Origin: Achromobacter aloeverae
GTDB lineage: Bacteria > Pseudomonadota > Gammaproteobacteria > Burkholderiales > Burkholderiaceae_B
DNA length: 64,000 nt
Reading direction: 5' to 3'
Assembly: GCF_004121055.1 (NCBI RefSeq)
Contig: NZ_PYAL01000004.1
Span: 186,001-250,000 of the forward strand
Shown here: one piece after another, positions 7,265-15,019 of the stretch
Layout: each line of letters opens with the position of its first letter
Numbering within the stretch: the stretch's first letter is position 1
Made by a program: the position numbers and the translations under genes
Notes under the pieces: model-generated
The model's input: only the letters and a program-made list of their open reading frames with translations
What the model was told of the DNA's origin: nothing
Database searches by the model: none

Positions 7265-8920
7265 ATGACGGTACGCATTCCGAAGGCTGCCCTCGCGGCG
7301 GCCCTCATGGCGGGGCTTGCGCTGGCGACAGGCGGCGCGCGAGCCCAGGTCCAGAGCCAGGCCCAGGCCCAGGCCCAGACCCTGCGGATAGGACTGGCCT
7401 CCGAGCCTACGTCGATGGATCCGCACTATCACCAGGCCACGCCCAACGATGCCTTGTCCGCGCAGGTGTTCGAGACGCTGGTGGCGTCGGACGCCAGGAT
7501 GAACCTGGTGCCCGGCCTGGCGACGGCGTGGAAGCCCGTGGACGATACGACCTGGGAGTTCACGCTACGCCAGGGGGTCAGGTTCTCCAACGGGCAGCCC
7601 TTTACCCCGGAAGACGTGATGTTCACGTTCTGCCGTGTCCTGAACAATCCCCAGGCCATCGCGGGGTCGTACGAGAACGTCGCGAAGAAGATCGCAGCGA
7701 TGTCCGTGAAGGACGGATCGACGCTGGTGGTGAAGACCAAGGCGCCCTATCCCTTGCTCGCCAACGAGCTTACCCGCATATGGATCCTGTGGAGCGGTAT
7801 CGCGCAGCACGAGCAGATCCGTTTCGATCCCGCGCACAACTGCGGGGTGACGGGCCCCTGGCCGAAGATGGAGGACTTCAACTCGGGCAAGAACGCGATC
7901 GGCACGGGACCGTACACGTTCAAGTCCTTCGTGCGCGGGACGGCGATCACGCTGGCGCGCAACGAGGACTACTGGGGGACGAAACCCGCCTGGAAGGAAG
8001 TGCGGATGACGCCCGTGCCCGGTGCGGGGCCGCGGATGACGGGCTTGCTGGCGGGGGATTTCGACCTGATCGAGAATCCGGCGGCACGGGACCTGAAGCG
8101 CCTGGACGGCGACAAGAAGCACAAGTACGTCGTTACGCCATCGGTGCGGGTGCTGTTCCTGCAAATGGATGTGGCGCGGTCGCCCAGTCCGCAGGTGCAG
8201 GCGCCGGGCGGCGGCAATCCTTTGCAGGATGTGCGTGTGCGCCGGGCGATTTCGATGGCGATCGACCGCAAGACCATCGCGCAGCGCATCATGGACGGCG
8301 CGGCCACGCCGGCCAACCAGTTCCTGCCGGACGGCATGTTCGGGGCCTTGCCCCATGCGCCGGAACTCAAGTACGACCCGGCGGCGGCGAAGAAGCTCCT
8401 GGCCGAGGCGGGTTATCCGAACGGCTTCTCGATGACGCTGTCGGCGACCAACGACCGCTACATCAACGATGCCGCCGTGGCGCAGGCCGTGGCGCAGTAC
8501 CTGACGCGGATCGGCATCAAGACGGAAGTGAACGCGATGACCCGGTCCTTGTTCTTTCCCCAGCGGGCCAAGCGCGAATTCAGCTTTGCGATGGGAGGCT
8601 GGGGATCGGATACGGGCGAGGCGTCGTCCTTCCTGACGTACTGGGTGACGTCGCTGGACAAGCAGGCCGGCGTGGGCACGAGCAACTACGGTGGATACTC
8701 GGATCCGGAGTTCGACAAGGTCTTTCGCCAGGCGATCACGACCGTCGATCCGGGACAGCGCGAGAAACTGCTGCAGCAGGCGGTGCGCCGGGCGATGGAC
8801 TTGTTACCCAGCATTCCCCTGCATTTCGAAAGCAGCACTTGGGCTTTTCGCGGCGACATCACCTACGAAGGGCGGGCCGACCAGATGACGCTGGCGGCTT
8901 CGGCGAAGCCGGTGCGTTGA
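7265..8920 (+). CDS. Family 5 (oligopeptide/dipeptide-type) ABC substrate-binding protein
   Basis: The 551-residue protein is a periplasmic extracellular solute-binding protein of family 5 (DppA/OppA/NikA type). It has a signal peptide ending GGARA, then a short Gln-Ala run, and the family hallmarks LRIGLASEPTSMDPHYH, TWEFTLRQGVRFSNGQPFTPEDV and VRVRRAISMAIDRKTIAQRI. AAGGGG at 7251-7256 is 8 bases from the ATG at 7265 but only 2 from the in-frame ATG at 7259, so 7265 is preferred. No permease or ATPase genes are adjacent, so it must work with a transporter encoded elsewhere or act as an orphan receptor. It converges on the deacetylase operon. Confidence 0.9.
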   Translation: MTVRIPKAALAAALMAGLALATGGARAQVQSQAQAQAQTLRIGLASEPTSMDPHYHQATPNDALSAQVFETLVASDARMNLVPGLATAWKPVDDTTWEFTLRQGVRFSNGQPFTPEDVMFTFCRVLNNPQAIAGSYENVAKKIAAMSVKDGSTLVVKTKAPYPLLANELTRIWILWSGIAQHEQIRFDPAHNCGVTGPWPKMEDFNSGKNAIGTGPYTFKSFVRGTAITLARNEDYWGTKPAWKEVRMTPVPGAGPRMTGLLAGDFDLIENPAARDLKRLDGDKKHKYVVTPSVRVLFLQMDVARSPSPQVQAPGGGNPLQDVRVRRAISMAIDRKTIAQRIMDGAATPANQFLPDGMFGALPHAPELKYDPAAAKKLLAEAGYPNGFSMTLSATNDRYINDAAVAQAVAQYLTRIGIKTEVNAMTRSLFFPQRAKREFSFAMGGWGSDTGEASSFLTYWVTSLDKQAGVGTSNYGGYSDPEFDKVFRQAITTVDPGQREKLLQQAVRRAMDLLPSIPLHFESSTWAFRGDITYEGRADQMTLAASAKPVR

Positions 8921-8945
8921 TTTCGGGCCGCTGTCTTTTTTGAGG

Positions 8946-8974
8946 CCGCGGCGAGCCCGGATGGCTCGCCGCGG
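8946..8974. terminator. GC-rich hairpin between convergent genes
   Basis: A perfect 12-bp stem (arms 8946-8957 and 8963-8974, loop of 5) lies between the converging genes ending at 8920 and 9025. No T-tract follows on either strand, so it may be a weak bidirectional terminator or a 3'-end stabiliser. Confidence 0.6.
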
Positions 8975-8982
8975 TGCCGCGG

Positions 8983-9033
8983 CTACAGGGGCCTGGCTAC
9001 AGTGCCCTTGCCACAGTGCCCTTGCTACAGCGG
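8983..9033. repeat. 14-bp tandem repeat ending in a stop codon
   Basis: Three full 14-bp units (8983-8996, 8997-9010, 9011-9024) of the form cYacagtgcccttg are followed by a partial unit. The cta that opens the partial unit at 9025 is the TAG stop of the minus-strand deacetylase-like gene. The array therefore looks like copies of that gene's 3' end. Confidence 0.8.
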
Positions 9034-9906
9034 CTTGATCGCCAGGTCGCCCCGGTATACCGTATTCGCCAGCGTCTCGGCGTGGGCCAGGTAGGGATCC
9101 GGCTCGGTGGGCAGCCCTAGCGACAGCGTGTGCCCGGCCAGCTCGCGGCAGGTCATGAAGCGCACGTTGCCCAGCTGCTTGATTTCGGTAAGCAGGGTAT
9201 CGAGGATGGCGATGCGGGCGGCGCGTGTGGAGCCGAAATCGCCGCGCAGGTTCAGGGTGATCGGGATCAGAACGCCTTCGGCGTGCATGGCCTGGATCTC
9301 GTCGCGCCAGATGGCCTGCAGGCGGGCGTGGGTATGGCGCGCGGAGTAGATGGGCGCGTCGTCCAGGGCGTAGGTGGACGGCAGTTCGACGATCCGCCGC
9401 CCGCCGGCCAGGCCGTACACATAGGGATAGTCCGCATCCTGGAAGGTGGCGTCATAGAGAAAGCCCGCGTCGGCGAGGTGCCCCAGCGTACGCGAGGAAA
9501 GTTCTCCGCCCGGCGCGCGAAAACCCACGGGCGCGGCGCCGGTGATGTCGGCGAGGATGGCGCGCGAACGCGCGAGGACATCGGCTTCCTTGTCTCCCAG
9601 GGTGGCGAAGTTCTCCAGGTCGATGCCGCGCGCCGCGATTTCGTGGCCGTTGGCGGCCAGTTCGCGCACCAGGTCGGGATGACGCCGGGCGTCGCCGCCC
9701 GGGACGAAGAACGTGGCGGGCACGCCATGGCGGGAAAACAGGTCCAGCAGGCGGGGAAAGCCCGCCCGCACCGCGTAGCGGCCATAGGAATAGCGGCCGA
9801 ACATGCGTTCGGCGGATGTTTCCTTGAGATCGAAGGTTTCGGCGTCGAAGTTCACGGTCAGCAAGACCACCGTGCGGGCGCCTTGGGGCCAGGTATGGGT
9901 GTTCAT
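9025..9906 (-). CDS. Polysaccharide-deacetylase-fold protein with degenerate metal site
   Basis: This 293-residue protein has the NodB/CE4 fold, related to HpPgdA and PuuE-type enzymes that hydrolyse acetamide or cyclic amide bonds. Motif 1 (VNFDAE) and a motif 3-like GFRAPGGE are present. Where CE4 enzymes carry the zinc-binding H-x3-H it reads ARGIDLENF, and the catalytic histidine near the C-terminus is also replaced (TLNLRGDFG). It is either metal-independent, as reported for PuuE allantoinase, or an inactive partner. Its ATG at 9906 overlaps the upstream paralogue's TGA as ATGA, implying translational coupling. I prefer this ATG over an upstream in-frame start. Confidence 0.8.
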   Translation of the reverse strand: MNTHTWPQGARTVVLLTVNFDAETFDLKETSAERMFGRYSYGRYAVRAGFPRLLDLFSRHGVPATFFVPGGDARRHPDLVRELAANGHEIAARGIDLENFATLGDKEADVLARSRAILADITGAAPVGFRAPGGELSSRTLGHLADAGFLYDATFQDADYPYVYGLAGGRRIVELPSTYALDDAPIYSARHTHARLQAIWRDEIQAMHAEGVLIPITLNLRGDFGSTRAARIAILDTLLTEIKQLGNVRFMTCRELAGHTLSLGLPTEPDPYLAHAETLANTVYRGDLAIKPL

Positions 9907-10733
9907 GCGAAGGAGACCTCTTCCAGGTTGTCGCGGTGCTGCTGGCACCATTGCGCGAAAGCGCGGTATTCCATGAACCGCACGCCATCATGGCCTTTCA
10001 TGTAGGTGATCAGGTCCGACAGGATGCGCGTGTGCGCGGGCGTGCCCGACCCCCAGCCGGCGCGCGGATGCAGCGACAGCACGAAGAAGCGGTCGACGCC
10101 GTAGATGGCGTCGAACTCCGCCTTCCACTGCGCCAGGACTTCCGATGGCGGCGTGTGGCTGAATTTGTAGAAGGGGAAATCGTCCAGGCTATAGGTGTTG
10201 TTGGGCAGTTCGACGATGACGTCGTCCTGGCCCTGGCCGAAGCGCAGCCGGTAGGGACGGTCGTAGTCCTTGTCGCTGGAGTCGTAGATATAGCCCATGG
10301 ATTTCAGGACCGCCATGGTGCGGTCGCTCTTGCGTCCGGACGGCGATCGCCATCCCAGCACGGGCTTGCCGACGACATCGTGCAGGATGCGGTCGGTCTT
10401 GCGCAGCAGCGCCTCTTCTTCCTCCACGCCCAGTTCCCACGCTTCGTGCAGATAGCCGTGGGCGGCGACCTCATAGCCGTTGCGGTCGATCTGCTCGACG
10501 ATGGCGGGATGGCGCTCGGCGTCATAGCCCGGGATGAAGAAGGTGCCCTTGATGTCGTGGCGCGCGAGCATGTCCATGTGGCGGGGCACGCCGCAGCGCG
10601 CCGAGTAATTGCCCCAGGAATGCTTGCCCAGCGGGGCGATGCCGCGGCCGACTTCGTGGCTGGGACCGTCGAAGTCGATGCCGATCAGCACCACGCAACG
10701 CATGTCTTCGGGAAAAGTCGTTCTTTGTCTCAT
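9903..10733 (-). CDS. Polysaccharide deacetylase (CE4/NodB-like), metal motif intact
   Basis: This 276-residue cytoplasmic CE4-fold hydrolase has no signal peptide. Motif 1 reads IDFDGPS, motif 2 AAHGYLHEAW (zinc histidines), motif 3 WRSPSGRKS, and the C-terminal catalytic His is in LSLHPRAGWGSG. That suggests a working metal-dependent amidase, in contrast to the coupled paralogue downstream. AGGAAGGGA precedes the ATG at 10733. It follows the Bug gene by 19 bases in an operon with an AAT-like Ntn hydrolase. The lack of a secretion signal argues for a small-molecule amide substrate, not cell-wall glycan (inference). Confidence 0.85.
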   Translation of the reverse strand: MRQRTTFPEDMRCVVLIGIDFDGPSHEVGRGIAPLGKHSWGNYSARCGVPRHMDMLARHDIKGTFFIPGYDAERHPAIVEQIDRNGYEVAAHGYLHEAWELGVEEEEALLRKTDRILHDVVGKPVLGWRSPSGRKSDRTMAVLKSMGYIYDSSDKDYDRPYRLRFGQGQDDVIVELPNNTYSLDDFPFYKFSHTPPSEVLAQWKAEFDAIYGVDRFFVLSLHPRAGWGSGTPAHTRILSDLITYMKGHDGVRFMEYRAFAQWCQQHRDNLEEVSFA

Positions 10734-10752
10734 CGCTGTCCCTTCCTGTGGA

Positions 10753-11748
10753 TCAATCCAGCTTGATGTTGGCGTCGCGCACCACGGCGCCCCACTTCGC
10801 GCGCTCGTCGGCGAGGAAGCGGGTGAACTCGGCCGGCGGCATGTGCGCGATGTCGAAGGAGCGCGCGCGCATGGTGGCCTGGAATTCCGGCGTCTTGTAG
10901 ACCTTGTCGATCGCCTTGTAGAGCGTGTCGACGACGGCGGGCGGCAGGTTCGCCGGACCGAACAAGCCTATCCAGCCCACCGCGCTGAAGCCCGGATAGC
11001 CCGATTCGGCAATGGTCGGGACGTCGGGCAGCACCGCATTGCGCTTGAGATCGGTGGTGGCGAGGGGGCGCACCTTGCCGGCCTTGATATTGGGCTGCTG
11101 CGTGCCGACCAGGTCCAGCATGAAGTCCAGGCGGCCGGCCAGCAGGTCCGTGGTGGCCTGGCCCGCGCCGTTGTAGGGAACGGCGGCGGCCTGGATGTCC
11201 GCATCGCGCTTGAACTTTTCCACCGCAAGATGCGAGGAGCTGCCGACCGTCGTGACGCCGTAGTTCAGCTTGCCGGGATTCTTCTTGGCGAGGTCGACCA
11301 GTTCCTTCAGCGTATGGACCTTGGACGATTCCGGCACCACCACGACGTTGTCGAAGGTGACCAGCACGGAGATGGGCGTGAAGTCCTTGACCGGGTCGTA
11401 GGGCAGCTTGGAGTAGAGGAACTGGTTCGCGCCGTGCGTGCCGGTCGACCCGACCAGCAGCGTATAGCCGTCCGGCTTGGACTGACCGACGAAGGCCGCG
11501 CCGATGCCGCCGCCGGCGCCGGGGCGGTTCTCGACGACGATGGTCTGGCCCAGTTCCTTGCCCACGTCCTGCGCGATGATGCGGGCCATGATGTCCGTGC
11601 CGCCGCCGGCCGCGAAGGGCACGATCAGGCGGATGGCGTGGTTCGGATAGCCGTCCGCCGCGGCGGACAGGCCGGGCACGGCCAGCAGGGCGGCGGCGGC
11701 CGTGCCGGCCGCCAGGCGCAGGAAACGGGTGGTGAGGGTGGATGTCAT
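10753..11748 (-). CDS. Bug-family TTT periplasmic solute-binding protein
   Basis: This 331-residue TctC/Bug receptor has a signal peptide ending LSAAADG, then AIRLIVPFAAGGGTDIMARI, VVENRPGAGGGIGA and the usual two-lobe layout. Its true start is the ATG at 11748, with AGGGGAA just upstream. The much longer open frame upstream is antisense to the AAT-like gene. It lies between that gene and the two deacetylase-fold genes, and presumably delivers the carboxylate that they process. Confidence 0.92.
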   Translation of the reverse strand: MTSTLTTRFLRLAAGTAAAALLAVPGLSAAADGYPNHAIRLIVPFAAGGGTDIMARIIAQDVGKELGQTIVVENRPGAGGGIGAAFVGQSKPDGYTLLVGSTGTHGANQFLYSKLPYDPVKDFTPISVLVTFDNVVVVPESSKVHTLKELVDLAKKNPGKLNYGVTTVGSSSHLAVEKFKRDADIQAAAVPYNGAGQATTDLLAGRLDFMLDLVGTQQPNIKAGKVRPLATTDLKRNAVLPDVPTIAESGYPGFSAVGWIGLFGPANLPPAVVDTLYKAIDKVYKTPEFQATMRARSFDIAHMPPAEFTRFLADERAKWGAVVRDANIKLD

Positions 11749-11810
11749 GACGGATTCCCCTGGTCTTGTGATGGTGCGTCGTGGATCGTGTTGGGCAGGT
11801 GCCGGTCGGG

Positions 11811-12941
11811 CTATTTGCGTCGCGGCAGGTCGTAGCGGGTGAAAGTAGGATCGAGCGCGGGCAGGTTGGCGACTTCCATGTAGCCATGCGCCGGTTGCAT
11901 GATGACGGTCGATACCGTGGCGCTGCGGGTGGCGCGCCCGAAGTCGCCGCGCGGCGGACGGCAGACCGACCAGGGCGATTGGTAGTCGTCCAGCAGCGCG
12001 CGCTTGACGTCGTCCACCGTGATCCGGCCGACGTGCGGCGCCAGTAATTCGCGCACGCGCTGCTCGCGGTACAGCGTGCAGGGCGAGAAGGCGATGCCCA
12101 TGTCCTTGAGCTTGGTCAGCGCGACGGGACTGAGCCAATGGTTGGAATGCACCAGCAGGCCGCCTTCGGGATGCAGCTGGAAGGTCTCGTCGGGCGCGCA
12201 TTCGAAGTTGATGATCACGCCGCCGATATGGGCCACCGCCATGTTGTTGGACCCGGTCTTGGGCGTCGCATACACGGCGTGCATGGCGTGCGCGACGAAC
12301 TCGCTTTCCAGGGCCTTGCGGCGGATCAGCGGCAGGGGCACGCCGATCTGGCGGTAATCGCGGTCGGACTCCAGGTTGTTGCCGGTGATGGAGATGCCGG
12401 CGGCGTTGAAGCCGGATCGCGCCAGCATGCCGGCTTCGGTGAAGGTCAGCAGGTCGGGGCCGTCCTCGCGCAGGATGCGCAGCACCACGCCGGTCTCGGC
12501 GCACTCTTCCTTCCAGTCCCAGTTCTGCGCATGTATCAGTTCGCCGTCCCGGGTGGCGTCGCGCGTGACCTTGACCGACGTGCAGCCGTCGTTGGTTTCG
12601 GCCAGCAGGCGGGCGCGCAGCTCGGGGCGGACGGCCAGTTTCATGACTTCGGTGCGCGCGTTGAGCAGGAAAATATCTTCCAGCCGCACGCCGGCGCCGT
12701 CGGCGATGCCTTGCATTTCGGTGAGGTAGTTCTCGTCGAACTTGCGGACGACGGGGATATACCCGCGAATGACCTTGTCGATCTCCTCGGGCGGCATCCG
12801 CAGGCGCGCCGCCTGTTCGCTGTAGTGCGCGATGGACCGCGCGATGCGTTGTTTCGCCTGTTCGCCGTATGCGCGGCCGCGCGCCAGCGGCGTGCCGGCG
12901 ATCTCATACAAGGGAAACGGCGTCTGGGGCTGCCTGCTCAT
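11811..12941 (-). CDS. C45-family autoproteolytic acyltransferase/hydrolase (AAT-like)
   Basis: These Ntn hydrolases are related to penicillin acyl-CoA:6-APA acyltransferase. They cleave themselves before a cysteine that then becomes the N-terminal nucleophile for amide hydrolysis or acyl transfer. The 376-residue protein carries the cleavage site NDGC-TS with Cys at residue 120. It also has IHAQNWDWKEE, FTEAGMLARSGFNAAGISIT and a C-terminal SVCRPPRGD segment. AGGAGA precedes the ATG at 12941. It is the first gene of the operon running down to 9025, opposite the LysR gene at 13050. Acyl substrate unknown. In this context hydrolysis of an N-acyl or lactam compound is likely (inference). Confidence 0.85.
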   Translation of the reverse strand: MSRQPQTPFPLYEIAGTPLARGRAYGEQAKQRIARSIAHYSEQAARLRMPPEEIDKVIRGYIPVVRKFDENYLTEMQGIADGAGVRLEDIFLLNARTEVMKLAVRPELRARLLAETNDGCTSVKVTRDATRDGELIHAQNWDWKEECAETGVVLRILREDGPDLLTFTEAGMLARSGFNAAGISITGNNLESDRDYRQIGVPLPLIRRKALESEFVAHAMHAVYATPKTGSNNMAVAHIGGVIINFECAPDETFQLHPEGGLLVHSNHWLSPVALTKLKDMGIAFSPCTLYREQRVRELLAPHVGRITVDDVKRALLDDYQSPWSVCRPPRGDFGRATRSATVSTVIMQPAHGYMEVANLPALDPTFTRYDLPRRK

Positions 12942-13019
12942 CGATGCTCTCCTGTCTACCGGGCCGGGGCGCCGGGGAGGAGAAGATCCTAAGGTTGCTT
13001 TGTCATAACATCAAATCAT

Positions 13020-13036
13020 TTATGTGAAACATATAA
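13020..13036. promoter_or_regulatory. Candidate LysR operator, inverted repeat
   Basis: TTATGTG-AAA-CATATAA is a 7-bp inverted repeat with one mismatch pair. It lies in the AT-rich gap between the divergent AAT-like gene and the LysR gene, about 14 bases before the LysR ATG. Position and dyad symmetry fit an autoregulatory LysR-type site. Confidence 0.55.
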
Positions 13037-13049
13037 TGCCTTTTTTGAT

Positions 13050-14039
13050 ATGGATTACGGGGCAGTCGTGGAACTGGATACCCTGCGCAAGGTCAACCTC
13101 AACCTCTTGACCGTTTTCGAACTGCTGATGGAGACACGCAGCGCCACCGAGACCGCGGCGCGCCTGCACACCACGCAGCCGGGCATCAGCCGCAAGCTGG
13201 CCGAACTGCGGCGACTGTTCGCCGATCCCCTGTTCGTGCTGGTCAAGCGCCAGCTGGTGCCGACGCCGCGCGCGGTCGAGATCCGGCCGACGGTGCGCGA
13301 GGCGTTGGCGGCCATAGGCGGGTTGATGGAGGACGGCGGGGCGTTCGATCCCCTGAAATCCACGCGCACCTTCCGCATCGCCGCGCGCCACACGCTCGAA
13401 TGGATGCTGGCGCCCGGCCTGCGCAGCCACTGCGATATCCACGCGCCGATGGTGCGCTTCAGCTTCGTCAACATGCAGGGCGTGGCGCTGCCGGAGAAGC
13501 AGCTGGAGGACCATTCCGTCGATATCGCGCTGGGCCGCTTCGAGGAGGTGGGGCCGCGTTTTCGCAGCCAGGGATTGTTCGACGACGATCGCGTGTGCCT
13601 GATGCGGCATGGGCATCCCGCCAGCCGGCGCCGGCTCACGCCGGCGGTCTTCAGCGCGCTGCGCTTCGTGACGACCACCGACATGTACGGCAAGGACAAC
13701 GAGGTCGATACCTGGCTGCGGCAGGCCGGCTACCAGCGCGCTTTCGATCTCTACGTATCAAGCATGAGCCACGTGCCGCTGATCCTGCTGCAGACCGACC
13801 TGGCGGTGACCATGCCGCGCAAGCTGGCGAACTACATCGCCCGTTTTCACCCGCTGCATGTCAAGGACCTGGGTTTTCACCTGCCCAAGTCGCACTACAA
13901 CATGGTGTGGCATGCGCGCTGGGACGACGTGCCATCGCATCGCTGGATGCGGCAGGCTGTGGCGGGCCTGATCGGTGTTTCGGCGCCGGACCGAACAGTA
14001 CCCGCTCTATCGCCATCGCGCGTTCGCGGCGCCGCCTGA
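13050..14039 (+). CDS. LysR-family transcriptional regulator (NodD/NahR-like)
   Basis: The N-terminal winged helix reads LRKVNLNLLTVFELLMETRSATETAARL followed by TTQPGISRKLAELRRLFADPLFV, typical of the NodD/NahR/LinR branch. An effector-binding domain follows to residue 329. The ATG at 13050 is listed, but the GTG at 13068 (start VELDTLRK) has a GGGG 5 bases upstream and fits family starts better. It is divergent from the AAT-like/Bug/deacetylase operon and is probably its activator. Its last 179 bases overlap the opposite-strand glycosyltransferase-like gene. Confidence 0.9.
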   Translation: MDYGAVVELDTLRKVNLNLLTVFELLMETRSATETAARLHTTQPGISRKLAELRRLFADPLFVLVKRQLVPTPRAVEIRPTVREALAAIGGLMEDGGAFDPLKSTRTFRIAARHTLEWMLAPGLRSHCDIHAPMVRFSFVNMQGVALPEKQLEDHSVDIALGRFEEVGPRFRSQGLFDDDRVCLMRHGHPASRRRLTPAVFSALRFVTTTDMYGKDNEVDTWLRQAGYQRAFDLYVSSMSHVPLILLQTDLAVTMPRKLANYIARFHPLHVKDLGFHLPKSHYNMVWHARWDDVPSHRWMRQAVAGLIGVSAPDRTVPALSPSRVRGAA

Positions 14040-14751
14040 CCGCCTTGCCCGGGCGGCCGAACAGGCGCTTGCGCTGCCTGGCTTCGCGGCTGGCCTGCAG
14101 ATGTTCGATATGCACCGCCGCGCAGGGTTCGTTGTTTGTCTTGTCGAAGATCCAGCAGAAGGCGACCGGCAGGCGCGTCAGCCGATAGCGGGGGTGCGCG
14201 CGCGCAGCGTCCTGCGCGACCAGGCGTTCGAGGACGACCTGGTCCCATGCCTGTGGGTCTGCCGCGCACGCCCCCGCCCAGGCATCCAGAAGCGCGGCGG
14301 CGGCCGGGGTATCGTTGATCAGCAGGGTGCCGCTGAGCAGATGTCCTTCGGGTTCGTAGTACGCGGCGATATCGCAGTCCAGGGTATGCAGTTCCGGCCA
14401 GGGGTTGCGGTGAAAGACCGCGTCGACATCGACATAGAGCAAGGGGCCCCGATGCTTGCGGCGTAGGTCGGCGAGTATGCCGGGCTTCATGGCGGCGTTG
14501 CGCACCCACGAGCCGGTGGACTCGATCGCCACGATATCGGTGGGCAGGCCCAGGAGTTCGGCCGAGCGCAGGAAGCGATCTTTTTCCGCTTCGTAGACGC
14601 TGTCCCTGGTGTAGAAGGCGGCGATCAGGCCCATGGGCTGGGAGGCGGCGGCGGACCGGCGCCGCAGTTCGGCCGGGTCCGGGAAATCCACCACGACCCG
14701 CTTGTGTTCCGGTGTCCAAGCGGACAGTTTGCGCCGCAGGCGATGCAACAT
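13861..14751 (-). CDS. Glycosyltransferase-like protein (DXD nucleotide-sugar type)
   Basis: This 296-residue protein resembles nucleotide-diphospho-sugar transferases. It has an N-terminal alpha/beta domain, the metal-binding DXD as LLYVDVDAVFHRNPW, then HLLSGTLLINDTP and AWDQVVLERL. AGGGGG lies 6 bases before the ATG at 14751. After the catalytic domain (about residue 235) the protein is an Arg/Pro/Ala-rich tail, translated from DNA antisense to the 3' end of the LysR gene. That tail is unlikely to be functional sequence. No other glycan genes are nearby, so the acceptor is unknown. Confidence 0.65.
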   Translation of the reverse strand: MLHRLRRKLSAWTPEHKRVVVDFPDPAELRRRSAAASQPMGLIAAFYTRDSVYEAEKDRFLRSAELLGLPTDIVAIESTGSWVRNAAMKPGILADLRRKHRGPLLYVDVDAVFHRNPWPELHTLDCDIAAYYEPEGHLLSGTLLINDTPAAAALLDAWAGACAADPQAWDQVVLERLVAQDAARAHPRYRLTRLPVAFCWIFDKTNNEPCAAVHIEHLQASREARQRKRLFGRPGKAVRRRRERAMAIERVLFGPAPKHRSGPPQPAASSDAMARRPSAHATPCCSATWAGENPGP

Positions 14752-15019
14752 GAAAACCCCCTACACGTCCATGCCGGACGCCGTGCCTAGACTTGCCTTC
14801 GATTCGCGGCAATTCTAGGCTCGGCCATGTCGAATTTGCGTGCATGAAGCCGTGAATTCACATAGGTTTCCCCGTTGAAAGCAGAGATTTCAATGATGGG
14901 GGGATTGTGGATGCGGGCCGGTTCCCGGAGGACGGGCCAGGGAGCCGCCTACGCTAAACTTGTAATGGCATGCCTCCGCCACAAGCGGCCGCATCCTCTT
15001 TCTCTCGCCTACCTCGTCG

